64,000 nucleotides of DNA from Austropuccinia psidii. Lineage: Eukaryota; Basidiomycota; Pucciniomycetes; Pucciniales; Sphaerophragmiaceae. The translations under genes and the position numbers were made by a program. Location of the stretch: the NCBI GenBank assembly GCA_023105745.1, contig JALGQZ010000007.1, positions 53,983,569 to 54,047,568 on the forward strand, written 5' to 3'. The first letter of the stretch is position 1. The number at the start of each line of letters is the position of its first letter. Below the pieces are notes generated by a model, which was not told where the DNA came from, ran no database searches, and saw only the letters and a program-made list of their open reading frames with translations. Shown here one piece after another: positions 43,790 to 56,800 of this stretch.

Positions 43790-44839
43790 CCTGAAAGGTT
43801 GTTTCTCTTTTAAACCACTGCTTTAATATGGGGAATATTTCCCTATATTTGTTCTTTTCCTTATGTCCTGTAAGGTATTTGAAATTTCATCTATAGTGCA
43901 ATTTTGGTTGCATATGCATTTTACTGCATGCTCTAGTTCTCCTGGCATTTGTGTCAGGAGTTTGTGATTCCTCATCTGAATATTCATTTGAGGATCAATG
44001 GCTTTGAGTCTTTTAGACTGTCTAAGACACCATTAATATGAATATTTTTCCACTGAATACTTGCCATTTTCAAATTACATGGTCTTTTGCCACATCCAAG
44101 TACCATATCTGTATTTCTGTATGATTTGAATCTTCCACCATGGTCAGTTTCTGCTGCCATGGATTTCTTTCATTTCTGTGTACCAAATACTAGCATATCC
44201 TTTGAATGCTGTATTAAGTCTAACAGTAATCCAGTAGTCTGGTATGCTTGGTAAATCAATGAAGAGTCCATCAATACAATCAATGAGTTCTATATGATCA
44301 TATCCTCCCGTTCCAGAGAATTTGGGCCAGCTTGAGGCCTCAGAAAGCTGTTTCAAGGCTTCCTTTTCAGAATAAGACATATTATATCCATCCTGGTATT
44401 GAGATGGAGATCTTGCCTTATTCACCAACATGGTATCTGGTTTGATTTCCTCTTGGTGATATGGTTTATCCATAACATGGCCTTTTAGTTGGGGCTTCAA
44501 GGTATGGTAGACATTAAACATTTCGTTTATGTCTAGATGCAGAAAATCCCTGTCTCTTTTGCTGTGGTGTTGTTCCTAAATAGCTAGATTCAGTCTTTTG
44601 TTGGTTTCTTCAGAGGCTTTTCTCAATTGAGCATGTCCTTCTTGAAGAGGTTTAAGAAATTTTGTCCATGGAGGATGTTAGTTCTAAAAGCCGCTTTTGA
44701 GTTTGCTCAGCATATTGGTACATTTGTAACCACGGTGCATAAATGTTTAAGTTACTCTCAGGTATGACAACATTATGTTCAATCTGAGTAGAGGTAATAT
44801 TTCTATTAATAGGACTACTGACGCTAGAGTTATATACAA
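43790..44839 (-). pseudogene. gag: Element E gag: coiled-coil and capsid region (frameshifted)
   Basis: 44144-44521 is open (SWPKFSGTGGYDHIELIDCIDG, capsid start, broken here after residues IHGSRN). The remainder of the capsid to the knuckle lies in 43800-44140 with several stops. Near 44665 a small deletion changes frame (ATTTCTTAAACC), so the gag-pol frame used upstream at 45009-45560 no longer lines up with the frame downstream. Confidence 0.8.
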
Positions 44840-45540
44840 CTACTTCTGGTTCTTGTGAACTTCTTTCACCAAATCCAACAGCTTCTGGATAATTTGGTCT
44901 GAATCTCTCTTCCTTTGGTTAAAGGTGGTCTTTTTTTTGCCCTTGTATCCTTGTCTTCTCCGGGAAATATCCTGGGATTGGGAATAATGGTGACTCTTGG
45001 ACACTGATCTATTGGTTCCTGAATGGTGTGAAGCCACTGGAGAGCTGTTTTGGTCTACTCCTTGTAAGCCTGAAGGAATCTGAGTATGCCCTGTCTGTGC
45101 CAGTTTTTCTTTTATAGCTTGGATAGTGGCTTGATTCCACCTTATCCTGTTTGCCCTCACCTCCATGAGTCTGAACTGCCTGGCGGGATTCAAGCTTTTG
45201 GTGATTACCATAAGGTCTCTGAATTCTATCTCTTTGAGACATATCTTCTGGCAACCTGCTCCAACTTCTGCCCAGTGGGATGCCAGGTTGAATGTCTTGT
45301 TGTCCATGCTCAATTGAAAAAGGTCTTTGAGGAGTTGGTGGAGCTGAAGAACTTGATCCATATCCTTCCAGTCCTCTGGTTTGAGGTTTCTTCTGAATTG
45401 GAATGTGAATGGCAGAATGGGTATGATTTCCCTCAATGTCTTTCCATCTACCACTGTCTCCAAGGTTTCCTCTTCCAGGTCTTCTGGTTCTTGACAAGCT
45501 TTCTCTGTCCTCTGGCTGGTGCCTTTGGAAAAAAAGGTAT
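44840..45540 (-). CDS. Element E ORF1, exon 2: overlapping first protein, no ATG of its own
   Basis: One frame is open for 233 codons from the acceptor-like CAG at 45541 to a TAG at 44840. It encodes an acidic start (KACQEPEDLEEETLETVVDGKT split by position), then LREIIPILPFTFQF, then a helical part (MDQVLQLHQLLKDLFQ, LASHWAEVGAGCQKICL), then a basic S/H-rich tail (SRRRQGYKGKKKTT) ending KEVHKNQK. It has no ATG near its start, fitting entry by splicing. A second frame (45009-45560) is open over the same DNA and corresponds to the N-terminal gag-pol frame. Relative to that frame ORF1 is shifted by +1, exactly as in element A. Function unknown. Confidence 0.65.
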
Positions 45541-45608
45541 CTGAGGTGTACAGGTGACATGTCAGTGTTTACAAGCAGTCAAAAACTTGATGTTCTTAGG
45601 GTATTTAC
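45541..45608 (-). other. Candidate 68-nt intron of element E
   Basis: On the minus strand AAAAG-GTAAATACC is the donor, CACTGACATG contains a good branch-like CTGAC, and TACACCTCAG is the acceptor. The position matches the proposed intron of element A: between a small upstream ORF and ORF1. In this copy the upstream frame has a TAA just before the donor and one extra base would be needed for phase, so this copy is probably mutated. Confidence 0.5.
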
Positions 45609-45915
45609 CTTTTGACTGTGCCTTGTACAAATTTGTTGTCTGCTTATTTTGGCAAGTTTCCTTTAGAGGTTCCAACTGGGTTAACCATAGTAATATCCCC
45701 TGTACAAGTTGTTAAGGTTTGTTTACCTTGTATTGATGAAGAGTTTTGTGGTTTTCTATTCCTCTGAGTGGCAATGGGTGTCCACTCTTTAACTGTTATA
45801 AGGACTTCACTGTGCCTCTTTCCTTTGCCCGTGCTTCCTTCTGGCTCTGAGGGTGTCACTGGTATGCTGGCATGTGACTGGGTCTCTAGTGGGATGTAGT
45901 CTTCTTCCACTGAAT
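45609..45915 (-). CDS. Element E upstream exon (ORF0), no ATG
   Basis: An open frame of 88 codons from a GTG to a TAA (45910-45644), preceded on the minus strand by CTTATTCAG, an acceptor-like end. It is rich in T, S, P and K (PVTPSEPEGSTGKGKRHS). It sits where ORF0 of element A sits and likewise has no ATG start. It probably is the exon upstream of ORF1 in active family members. Confidence 0.45.
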
Positions 45916-46529
45916 AAGACAGGAAAAAGAGGGCTTATTGTCAGTTAAGACTTCTTAAAATGCTGCTTGCACATCTAAGAAGGGCCTCTGGGAAATATAT
46001 TTCTATATTATGCCCTTGTATTATGACATTGTAATTGAATTAATAATTCCACATCAGAAATACAGCTTACAGATATCTGGCACACTGTTTGTATAGCAGT
46101 ATCTCACAGATTAACTTGTAATTAGCAAGTATAATCTGAAAAATGGGTTATGTAAGAGGGTAATTGAAATTAACAATGTACCCAACCACGCCTCAACTGT
46201 TGGTTTCACTGTAAGAGGTATCCTTATTTAATTAAAAAAAGTACTATCTTAATGGCTTAAAGTGTTTAAATGTGTAAAACACGCCAAAAATAAGGGTTTT
46301 GTGGTGATTAAATTATAATCAGCCATGCAACAAGGCAAGTAAAATAAAAGAAAACACAGTGGTATATAGCATATACCACTCAAAAAATAAATATAAGATA
46401 TATGTTATATCTATTTTTGAATAAAATTTAGGCCTAAAAAAGAAACAAAAGTGTCAGAATGAAGAAAATAAGAGAAAAAATCACTTATAAGGTCCAAAAA
46501 AGTTTAAAAAAATGGCCAGACGCCCAAAA
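45916..46529 (-). other. Element E leader and primer-binding region
   Basis: AT-rich, no gene. Next to the 5' LTR (about 46510-46529) the minus strand reads TTTTGGGCGTCTGGCC, the primer-binding region. TATAAGTGATT lies near 46480 and matches the donor-like motif of the A, D and F leaders. Confidence 0.6.
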
Positions 46530-47930
46530 TGTCAGGCTGAGTCTATGAAGAGGTGATAATAAAGAGTATTTGCAACCTAAACTATGACTGTGACATGGAT
46601 AATAATGTAAAAAATGGGTTTTTAATAAAATTTAAGGGCTTTACTAAGGATTATTAGTGGTGGTGAGCACTATTCAAAGCCCTGGGTGCAGCTTTACCTG
46701 TTGGGTTATAATAATAAAGTCTACAATACTGAAGGTTATAGTATTACCTAATTATTTTCCAAGAGTATAACTGTTTTTGGCAGTTTTACTATGTAGGAAT
46801 TCAAGAGAAGGATGGGGAAACCTTTTCTGGTGGAGAAAGGGCCCCCTTTTATCCTAAAATGGGGTGGAATGGCCCTCTAGACCATCCATGTAGAGGAAGT
46901 GAAGAGTTTTTCACTTCAGAGAACTGGTTTGTGGTTTTCATAGTGCCTGTATGCTCTGTATTGGGCTCAGATGTGGTTTTGAAACCACATCTGGGCAGTT
47001 TTCAGCAATACAGGGTGAAAATTGCCATCTGGGGACCACATAGCCCTCTTCTGATGTGTATGATGTGTAAAATGCTGTACAGAACCTGTATGGGACCCAG
47101 TATTGAATGAATTATGAGGTATTGAAGTATAAAAATTCTTCTTTGTCTATTTGACACCTCATAATTATACTTATGGGAGATTATCCCACAGTAAGACTGT
47201 ATTGGTCTAACTGTGGGAGTTTGAGCTTAAAACTGCCATACCTTTGTCAGTTTTTGATATATAAGGCTCAAAGGTGGTTCATTGTGTAGTCCTGAATGTT
47301 TTCTACACAATGGCACCTCATTTTATATGGTTATTGTTAATTATGGCAAAGCTATTCCATGTACAAGAGTTTTTGTACATATGTATGTTTTTCTTAAAAG
47401 CTGTATGGAGATTGTTTGCCCCATAACCTTTTTTCTAGATGGTATATAGGGAAATGGATTTCATCATCAGATAGCCCTGCTTGTGCTCCTTCCAAAAAGA
47501 CCCCACTTTAGGTATCTCACACTAAAACTGTAGAAGTTAGATGAGAGGTGAATATTTTATTCAACCTTATTTGACCTTATTTTGGTCATGACTTCTTTAA
47601 TTCTGGTGCTAGCTCAGCTTGGTTAGTACCATTGGATAGCTCTGACTTAGAGCTTCATTTTGAATACCTATTTGATGGGGTGAAGCCTCTTTCTCTGTAT
47701 TTCAGATGAGAGGTTAAAATTAAGGTTTATGCTCAGCAATAACTTTGTTATTCTCTGTCCTATGATGATGGGACTTGTATATTTTGAAAGAGGTGAGTTT
47801 TCCTCTTTATCTTGATACCTCTTGAGCTGATTCGGCTCAGCTCCATGTTCTGGTGGTATCTTGGCTATACCATTAATTTACGGTATTTGTCTGTCATGCT
47901 TGTGCTCTGGATTTTAGTCACAGGCTGTCA
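46530..47930 (-). repeat. Element E 5' LTR
   Basis: 1,401 bp, TGTCAGGC...GGCTGTCA, paired with 38297-39714. It contains a perfect 11-bp inverted repeat with a 2-nt centre at 46969-46992 (AGATGTGGTTT and AAACCACATCT). The TTATA target copy follows at 47931-47935. Confidence 0.93.
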
Positions 47931-49767
47931 TTATAATTATACATAAGGAAATTTATTTTTATTATAAAAAAAAAAATAAAGTATAAATATAAATTATATA
48001 TGCAAAATTAAAGTTAAACTTAAATTTGAGAATATAAACATACAGCTTTACATGGAAAAATTAAGTAAAAATAAACTTTCACTAAAAATATTAAAATTAA
48101 GGTCTTTTTGGTAAAAATTTAATGAAAATGATTATAAATTTTCTTCAAACAAATAATCTTATGAAATATATTTCACCATTGGATTCCTAATAAAAAATCA
48201 GGTGTGTTCACCTCTGAGTGAGAATTCTGTAACTCAACTCTAAAGAAGCTTAAATTAACTTTTTGGTATTTTCTCTATGAAAATGTGAAAATACTCAATA
48301 CCTCAACTTAACTTGCACCACATGTGTTTTTAAACATCAATATTTGTGTTACGATTGAGGTTTGGTGTGTAATTTAGAAGCTATGAGGGATTGAAGTATT
48401 TTCAATTGAAATGTCAAATGTGTGCATGTATTGCATAAGTGAACTTGGATTTTCATATGTGGAATCCATAATTACAGTTTTTTACTGTAATGTCACATGG
48501 TTGAATGTGATCTACAAAATTCCAGTATTAAAAGGTCTTTAAACCAGTTTATTATCCTTTTTGGCAAGAGTTACCTTTGTTGAGGTCTGGCAGACAGCAT
48601 TGTGATATGTAAATTTTCAATTGAATTACATATGTACAGCTCTAGTATAGTACATGATGAGTAATTGAAGAAAAAATGAATTGGAAAGATTAATTATGAG
48701 GGGGAAAGGAATGTTGGCTCCAAAGGCTCCAGATTACTCAAATTCCTTGCTGAGGGGCACAGGACATTAAAATTCACACAAATTCTCATTACTTTTGGCC
48801 TGGAATTTAGTCAAAGGGTCTGTGACTCAATTAATGATGAGGTTTTGATACCAACCAGGGAGGGTTTAACTGTTTCCAAGGCCATAAAAATACCATTAAG
48901 TTGAAAAATCTTGGTAAAAATAGTTTTAACTGGTTTGATGGTCTCTTGCACACATTATGACATGTTTTGAAGGCTTGAAATCAGGGATTACTATAGCAAT
49001 GGCAGATTGAAGGGACTAAAATGGCTAAAACCAGCCCTTTTTTGGTCAAAAACAGGGTTCAATGATGCCATAATTGGCTTTTCTGTTGTAAGTGTGTTTT
49101 TAACGACTTATTAGAGTAAAGTTTACATTTGGAGTAATAAAATTGGTGGCTATAAAAGAATGTCTTCTTTGCCCCAATTTCACTTCATGTCAGAATATTT
49201 TATTTTTATAATTAGCGTAAACACCATTAAACCAATAAATAAAAGATTCCAACCAACTTAATTAAATAATTTCAAACCTTCTAATGACATGAAAAAATCA
49301 TTCTAATTATTTTCTGTAACTATCATAATCATTTTTACCCTTGGACCACCCCAAAAGTGAATTAGAGCATCTTTCATCACTGTCAACATTGTCACTTTGC
49401 TTCCAAATTCACTCTGCTCAATTTTGGGCATTTTTCTCTTGAACATTCTTTTTAGAGACTTTTCTCCAATATCAGTTTCCTGAAGCTCTTTTCTCAATTA
49501 ATTCCAATTTGAATTCCTCTTGAAGAAATTTCTTTTGTAGCCATTAATATCTATTGTAAAGTATTTCTAGGATAAATTTTTATTGTTGGTAAAAAATCAA
49601 TCTTTATAATATTATTGTTTTATAATAGAAATTTTATAAAAAATAAAATATTTTTTTCTTAAAGCTCTTAAGATTTACTATTCTTAATCAAATTTTACCT
49701 TATACAAATTTGGATGACAGGAAAAGTACTTCATTGTTTAATCAGAGTTTTATATCCACACCTTACA
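47931..49767 (+). repeat. Element D 3' LTR, part 2 (after element E)
   Basis: It starts with the TTATA target copy of E, then continues the D LTR: TATAAAAG at 49151-49158, the CAATTGAAATGTCAAATGTG block near 48403, and the end ATCCACACCTTACA at 49767. It aligns with 28740-30471. Confidence 0.9.
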
Positions 49768-51248
49768 TCTCATGAGCTTCAAAAAGACACATAAATGGGT
49801 CTCTATGTTATTCAAAAGCCCTCAGTCATATTACAAAGGTTGAACACCAAATCTCATGTTGGAAAGTAAGTCTATTGCTACCAATTTGGAAATTGAATCT
49901 CTCATTGACTTTGATCATTTTTTCATTTTACTGTTGAAAATAGTTTATTTCAAAAGTTTCTGGAAGTGTTGAAATATTTTTATCTAATAGTGAGAGGATT
50001 CAAGCTACAACTTGGGCTTCCCTAGGATCCAGGACTATTGATAATCTCACTTTCTTCAAAGAATGACTGAATGAGGAGACCCAACCCTAGCATGTGTTGT
50101 TGTAATGGTTAATTGTCTGATTTTGGGCCTTTTTCTAAATTAATTGTTAACTTTTAATATGCCTTTTGTTTCAAAAATACCACATCTATTTATTTGAGTT
50201 TTTTTAATTTATTATTGAAATTTGGGATTCCTTCAAATTCTTTTCCAATATACTACATTTTTATCAAGATATAAAGCTAAAGCCTAATTACATATTAATT
50301 GATTATTGACTCATATAGCAAGGTTTGGATATTAATGTAAGCTAGCTTTTAGTAAGGAATCTAGCTAACTATTGGGTGTGAATTTGTATTCATTACATAT
50401 TACTTTTTCAACATTGATACACCCCCCATTGATCAGTGAGAGAAACATTTAATACCAGGAAATCTCACATTACTAAAAATGAAACCAAAGAAATGCTTTT
50501 CATTGTTTTTATTATTTCAGCCAGGGTCTCTGACAACTTTGAATACTTACTGGATAAAAGGGAGATGTTTGTGGTTTCAAACAAGGTCTGTAATAATCTT
50601 GAGTACCACAACTGGTCCTTATTGAGGAAATGGATTTTTTATAGTTGATATTTAGAGAACAGGAAAGCTACTCCAGTTCCCCTCACCAAGGAAGGATTAA
50701 GGAAACCCCCCTTCTAACCAAAAAGGGTCCTAATAACTTCATGATCCTATTATGGAGTGGTATAACTATCATTAAAATTAGCATAGCTATAATCAATATG
50801 TTCATTGTGATCATGTAACATTTATGATATTTATTATAATAAATGTATTGTAAAATATTGAAACTCAACCTGTGAATAGTATTAAAAGTCATTAATTATC
50901 ATTGGTAGGATATCTTTGGTTATATATAAAGATTTTTGTCTTGTGAAAATAATAGTATCAGTGTTCTCATTATTATCTAATATGGCTTTCCTGAGACTTT
51001 ATATTCTTGTGTTTAATGATGAAATAAATTTGCAAGAATATCCACATAAAGCTAGAAAAGTAAAAAAGGAGGGAATATTTTATCAACTTCAATCAATACC
51101 CATCTCTTTATTGAGTGAATTAAATGTGAAAAAGCTTAGATAAAGGCATTTTTTATGCTTTCATGGAAGAATTGAAAATTCTTCCAAGGATATATGTATT
51201 GAAAAAAATAGTCCAAAGTCACCAAGCAATTTGGCAAAGGGGACTTTT
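49768..51248. other. Interior of ancient element G, continued, no intact gene
   Basis: It starts with TCTCA, the right target copy of D. Small ORFs (50436-50648 plus, 50683-50892 minus, 50916-51143 plus) have no recognisable domain and are of the length expected by chance in AT-rich DNA. I see no gene. This is the 5' side of G if G is on the minus strand. Confidence 0.35.
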
Positions 51249-51945
51249 TGTAAGGTTTTTCTATGAAGCTCTCAATAATATAAAGAGTACTATGAATTGC
51301 TTGATGAGATATAATGAAAAATTATTATAACCAAAATTTTAATCATAAAAACAAGATTTTGATGATTATAATATGGAAATAAATTTTAATTGTATCAATA
51401 ATAATTAAGGAACTTAATTACTACTATACCACTTGTTATAAACTACCAGTGTAACTGTCTACAAGAATAAATATACCTAGTGGATATTAATAACAAATCA
51501 CTCATAAATAATAACATTTTTTTATAATACTTATTGTGATAAGAATTCTACAGTAGAGATGGAGATTCAGATATAAATACTAACAATTGATAATAGTCTT
51601 ATAGAGAAAAATACACCAAAAAACGTTAAAAAAAATTCAAAATACTAATCAAGAGATTTTAGAAGTATTTCAGAGGAATTGAGGATATAAAGATATTCAT
51701 AAGATTCAAAACAAAAACAAGTAGTCTAGAGGTTCCAATACTATACCACAAAGTAATATTGAGAATCTCACATCTTTGAAAGATTTAAAAGATTCAAAAT
51801 ATCCTGAATTAATTTAGTAAATACTAAGATTTATATTTATTGGATTGATTGCAAGATAATTCTGAATAATGTGTAAAAAACAGTCAGAGGGTTACTTTCA
51901 AGTTCTCAAAAGTATAAAGGAGAAATAGAGGATTTCCAAGGAAGC
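51249..51945 (-). repeat. Element G, right ancient LTR-like repeat, part 1
   Basis: It begins TGTAAGGTTTTTCTATGAAGC and aligns with 2504-3005 (later shared block CTTGTTATA-ACTAC-AGTG near 51430 and 2638). It is interrupted by F after GAAGC (51941-51945), the left target copy of F. Confidence 0.5.
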
Positions 51946-53781
51946 TGTAAGGTGTGGATATGAAACTTTGATTAAAAATCAAGTACTTTTCCTGTCCTCA
52001 AATGTTGTATAAGGTAAAAATCAATTAAAAATAGTAAGAAATATTAATTTTAAGAGAAAACACACCAAATTTATTGTTTATAACTTTATTAGTATAAAAC
52101 AATAATATTATAAAGATTTATTTTTTTACCAACAATAAAAATTTATCCAAAAATACTCTACAAGAGATACTTAAGGCTACAAAAGAAGTTTCTTCAAGAG
52201 CAATTTCAATTGGAATTAATTGAGCAAAGAACTGCAAGAAATTAATTAAAGAACAAGGTCTTTAAAAAGAATATTAAAGAGAAAACACGCCCAAAAGTGA
52301 CGAGAGTGAATTTGGAAACAAAGTGACAAAGTTTACAGTGATGAAAGATGCTTTAATTCACTTTTGGGGTGGTTCAGGGGTAAAAATGATTATAAAAGCT
52401 ACAAACAATGATTATAATGATTTTTTCACGTGGTTAAAGGGTTTAAAATGATTTAAGAAAGGTGGTTGGAATCTTTTATTGATTGGTTTAACAATGTTTA
52501 AACTATTTATAAAAGGAAAAGATTCTAACATGAAGAGAAAAGTGGGGCAAAGAAGAAATTCTTTTATAGACATCAATTCTCTTACTACAAAAGTAAAATT
52601 TCCTCTTGTCAGTCGTGAAAAACAGTCTGACAACAGAAAAGCCAATTATGGCATCATTGAACCCTGGTTTAGACCAAAAAGGGCTGGTTTAAGCCATTTT
52701 TAGCCATTTTTAGCCATTTTAGACCCTTAAATCAGCCATTACTATAGCAATACCTGGTCTAGAGCCTTCAAAACACGTCAGAATGTGTGTAAGAGGCGTA
52801 GAAACCAGTTAAAACTGTTTTTACTATGATTGCTTTATCTTAAGGGTAGTTTTACCCTCTTGGCAACAGCTAAAACTACCCCAGTTGGTATCAAAACCTC
52901 ATCATCAATTGAGTCCACAGACCCTGTAATTCAATTCCAGGCCAAAAGTGATGAGCTTTTGCGTGAATTTTGACATCTCACACCTGTCAGCAAGGATTTT
53001 GGGGGTCTAGCTCCCCCTTAGAGCTGGAGTTCCTTTCCCCCCCCAAATTTAATCTTTCCAATTTATTTTTCCTTTAATTCCTCATCATGTATTATACTTA
53101 TAATTTACATATGTAATTCAATTGAATTGTACAGTACAATACAGTAATAATTGATACCTCATATGTAAATCAAAGTTCACTTATGTAATACACGTGCACA
53201 TTTTGACATTTCAATTGAATTCAATTGAAAATACTTCAATTCCTCATAACTTCTAAACTAAACACAACACCTCAATTTTAACACAAAAGCTGATTGTTAA
53301 CGCCACATGTGGTGTGAATTAAGTTAAAGTTTTGAGGTTTTTCAACTTTTGTATTGAAAATACTAAAAACTTAATTTAAGCTCATTTAGAGTTGAGTTAC
53401 AAGAATTTCACTCAGAGGTGACCCCACCTGATTATTTATGAGGAATCCAATGGTGAAATAATTTTTATATGTTTATTTATTGGATAAAAATTTATAATAA
53501 TTTTTATTTAACTTTTTTCCAAATTTATTTATTTTTTTACAATTTTGTTAAAATTTCATTTTTACTTAATTTTTTCAAGTATAAATGTAATTTTATAATT
53601 CCAAAATTTAATGTAATTTTATTTTTAAATTGTAATTAAATTTTTTATTTTGAATATAATTTTATATTTATATTTTGATTTTTTATTTTAATAATATAAA
53701 TAAATTTATTTTATTTATATTTATATGTTAATTTTGTATTTGTGGTCTTTTGGGTATATGAAATTACCTCTAAGGCTCACA
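51946..53781 (-). repeat. Element F 3' LTR
   Basis: TGTAAGGTGTGG...GGCTCACA, TATA box at 52561-52568 on the minus strand, three units of the 10-bp tandem (52693-52721). A polypurine tract (minus strand TTTTTTAGGGGAAGGGAA) follows from 53782. Confidence 0.95.
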
Positions 53782-53804
53782 TTCCCTTCCCCTAAAAAAG
53801 AATA

Positions 53805-56800
53805 TTACTTTGTAATATTGGTGTTTCTAGTGTGTCTGAATCTCCTGAGGATTTTCGTAGCTTCTGGTATATATTTTTGTTCTAACCATTCATCTTCACA
53901 AGTTGGGTCACTGTACCTAACAAGGTATTCCATTACTTTCTTGGTTCTTAATCTCCTTTCTTTAAGAACTTTGGTAATTTTCTTAGTACCAGATGTCTCA
54001 ATAGGAGGTATAACTTGGGGAATCTTATTCCTCAAGGAAAATTTCTCAGCATCACTAGATTTATATGGCTTTATCAAGCTCACTGGAAATGTAGGATGCT
54101 TATTGCTAAGTTCTTCAGATAACTCTACTTCAACAGCATTTTCTCCATGGAGGGCCTTAATCACAAAAGGTCCTGCAAAGGAGTCTTTTAACTTTTTACA
54201 TCCTTTGATGTTATCGAAATTAGTGGTGGATACAAGAACTAGGTCCCCTACTTTGAAATCTGGAGTTGCATGTGATTCATCCCATTTGTCTTTAGCATAT
54301 GAAAAAGAGTCCTCCATGCACCTTACTGCATGCTTTCTAGCTTTGTCTAGCATTCCTTTGAAGCTAGCAGCTGTGGGATGTATTTCAATTAAATCTTTCC
54401 TCAAGGAATCTTGGGGTAACTTGGGGTTCCATCCTTTTTCTAGAATAGCAGGAGTTTGATTGGTACTGGCATGGATTGATGTTTTATATGCTAATTCCAG
54501 TTCTGGCAACAGAGTACACCAATGATGGGTAAATCCATCACAATATTTGAATTCAATGTCATATGCACAAAGTCTTCTCACCATGTCCTCTAAGGTTTGG
54601 ATCATCCTTTAAGCCAGGCCATCAGTTTGTGGGTGGTAGCCTGTAGAGAAAGACAGTTTAGGGCCAAATAATTGGTGAAGATTTGTCCATAGTGCTGAAG
54701 TGAATTTGGCATCCCTATCACTAATGATATTTGTAAATATCCCAGTCCATGAAACTACTCTATTCCATATCAGAAGAGCTGTATCCATGGCTGTATCATC
54801 CTTATGACATGGTAAAAAGATTGGAGTTTTACTGAATCTGTCCACAATTACTAGGCAAGCATTATAGCTTCTGTCACCTCCTGGTGGTAGGCCAGTTACC
54901 CAATCCATATGGACAATTTCCCAAGGTCTTCTTGGTTCTTGGATTTTTATTATATTTCCAAGTCTCTTGCCAGTGGATTTATTTGCCTTTTGGCATCTGT
55001 CACAGGTTTTTCAATACTCTGCAACATCTTTCTGCCACATTGGCCACTATATGCAGGTTTTTACTTTCTCTCTTGTTCTGTCTTCAGACAGATGTCCTGA
55101 AAAGGGACTATCATGGCACTCTTTCAGTAAAAGACTGATTAATGACCTGTCCATAACTGTCATGACACATTTGTGCTTGGTCCTGTGGTAAATTATACCA
55201 TCCAGTAGGTGAAATCTTCCTTCATCATAATATTGTTTCCACACTTCATCCAAGGCATGTATTAGAGAGTTGTCTTTCCAGTCTTTGCCAAGTAATTGAC
55301 ATAAGATGCTACAATTCTTATCTTGAGTGTAAATACTTCTGACTTCTTCAAAGAAGGTGGTGTTCAAGTCTGTAACACTTATTACTTCTATTGGAATTTG
55401 TGGTGAAGCTTCTTCTGGCACATAAGCAGGATTATCAATATTATTTGGTAATGGCCATCTGCTTAGTCCATCTGCATTCCTATGAATATTCCCATCCTTA
55501 TGAACAATAGTCATATTGCCTCTGTATTCTTGTATGGCTATTTGCCATCTGAGCCTATGTCTATTGGGTGTTTTCATGTTCAGAAGTGATTTGACAGCTG
55601 TACAATCTGTTATTACCTCAAAAAAACATCCCTCTAAGAAGTAGTTCAATTTCTCCAAGGCCCAGACAAGGCATAGACATTCCATTTGACTTGCTCCATA
55701 TCTGGCTTCAGTTGGTTTGATTTGCCTGGATATGAAACATATGGGTCATTCTACAGGTTTAACATTTATGATCTGAACTTGGTGAAGTGCAGCACCCAGT
55801 CCATCCCCTGATGCATCAATATACAGTTTGAAAGGTAACTTAAATTATGGCATCAGTAAGAGTGGAGCAGTGGTCAAGGCTTCTCTTAGAGACTCAAAAG
55901 CTTTGACTCTGTCAACGGTCATTTCAAATACTGTGCCTTTGTCACACAGTTTATAAAGTGGTCTTGCTATGGATGCAAAATCTTTAATGTGTTGCCTTTA
56001 ATATCCTGCAAAACCTAAGAATGACTGAATTTCCTTCTTATTCTGAGGCATGGGTTTTAGCAATACTGCTGCAACTTTGTTTTTGTCAATACCAAGGGAC
56101 AAAACAGAACCAACATGTCCTAGTGCTTTAAGTTCTTTAAATCCAAAATGACATTTCTTCAAGGAGATTTTCATGTTTACTGATTGAATTTTTGTCAAAA
56201 CTCTGGACAATCTGTACATGTGCTCCTCCCAAGTCTTGGAACAGATAATGATGTCATCAATGTAAATGATTAACCATCCCTCTGAGAGTTCTTCAGGGAA
56301 GATTTCATTCATCATTCTTTGGAAGTGTGAAGGTGCATTTTTGATACCAAAGGGCATCCTCAAGTATTCATACACTCCACAATGAACAATAATTCTCAAG
56401 TATTTTATTGCTCTTGGTGTCACCACATTTTGATGGAATCCTTTAAGGGCATCCATAGTGGTTATATACACTGCTTGAGATATTTGAGTAAGGGCAATTT
56501 GGATTTTTGGTATTGGGTATCTGTCTGGAACAGTGTAAGTGTTCAGAGCTCTAAAGTCCCCAACCATTCTGGATTTTCCATTATGCCATGCCACTATGAC
56601 TGGTGTAGTTATTTCTACTTCTTCATTGTGGCCCACTTTTATTATTACACCAAGGTCCAGAAGTTCTTTGATATGAATTTATAGAGCTTCACTTGATTTT
56701 GGACTTGCTGGATATGCAGGTCTTCTTAAGAGTGGTGGATAAGGTCTCTCAATGTTAAGAATGATGTCAACTTCATGACCAATAATTGCTCCTAGAGGTT

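Larger units (their letters stand above)
38297..47930 (-). mobile_element. Element E: Ty3/gypsy chromovirus of a second LTR family, inserted in the D 3' LTR
   Basis: A 9,634-bp element with LTR ends TGTCAGGC and GGCTGACA/GGCTGTCA, and perfect TTATA target copies at 38292-38296 and 47931-47935. It is on the minus strand. Its Gag-Pol is clearly different from that of A, B, D and F, though with the same domain order. It is less AT-rich than its neighbours. Pol is broken by a few frameshifts and by loss of an RT catalytic Asp. Solo LTR H belongs to this family. Confidence 0.96.
28679..49767 (+). mobile_element. Element D: old Ty3/gypsy chromovirus (A/F family), interrupted by H and E
   Basis: A plus-strand element with LTRs starting TGTGAGCC and ending CCTTAAA/CCTTACA. 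Removing solo LTR H and element E with their target copies leaves about 10.05 kb, the same size as A and F. Gag and pol resemble element A throughout but carry many stops and frameshifts. H sits in the RT gene and E sits 61 bp into the 3' LTR, so both are younger. D itself is inserted in the interior of G. Confidence 0.92.

Noticed and set aside
53725..54459. 244-codon plus-strand ORF over element F integrase
   Set aside because: Antisense shadow of the conserved integrase/chromodomain frame; the element A counterpart at 7672-8127 is shorter, so it is not a conserved gene.
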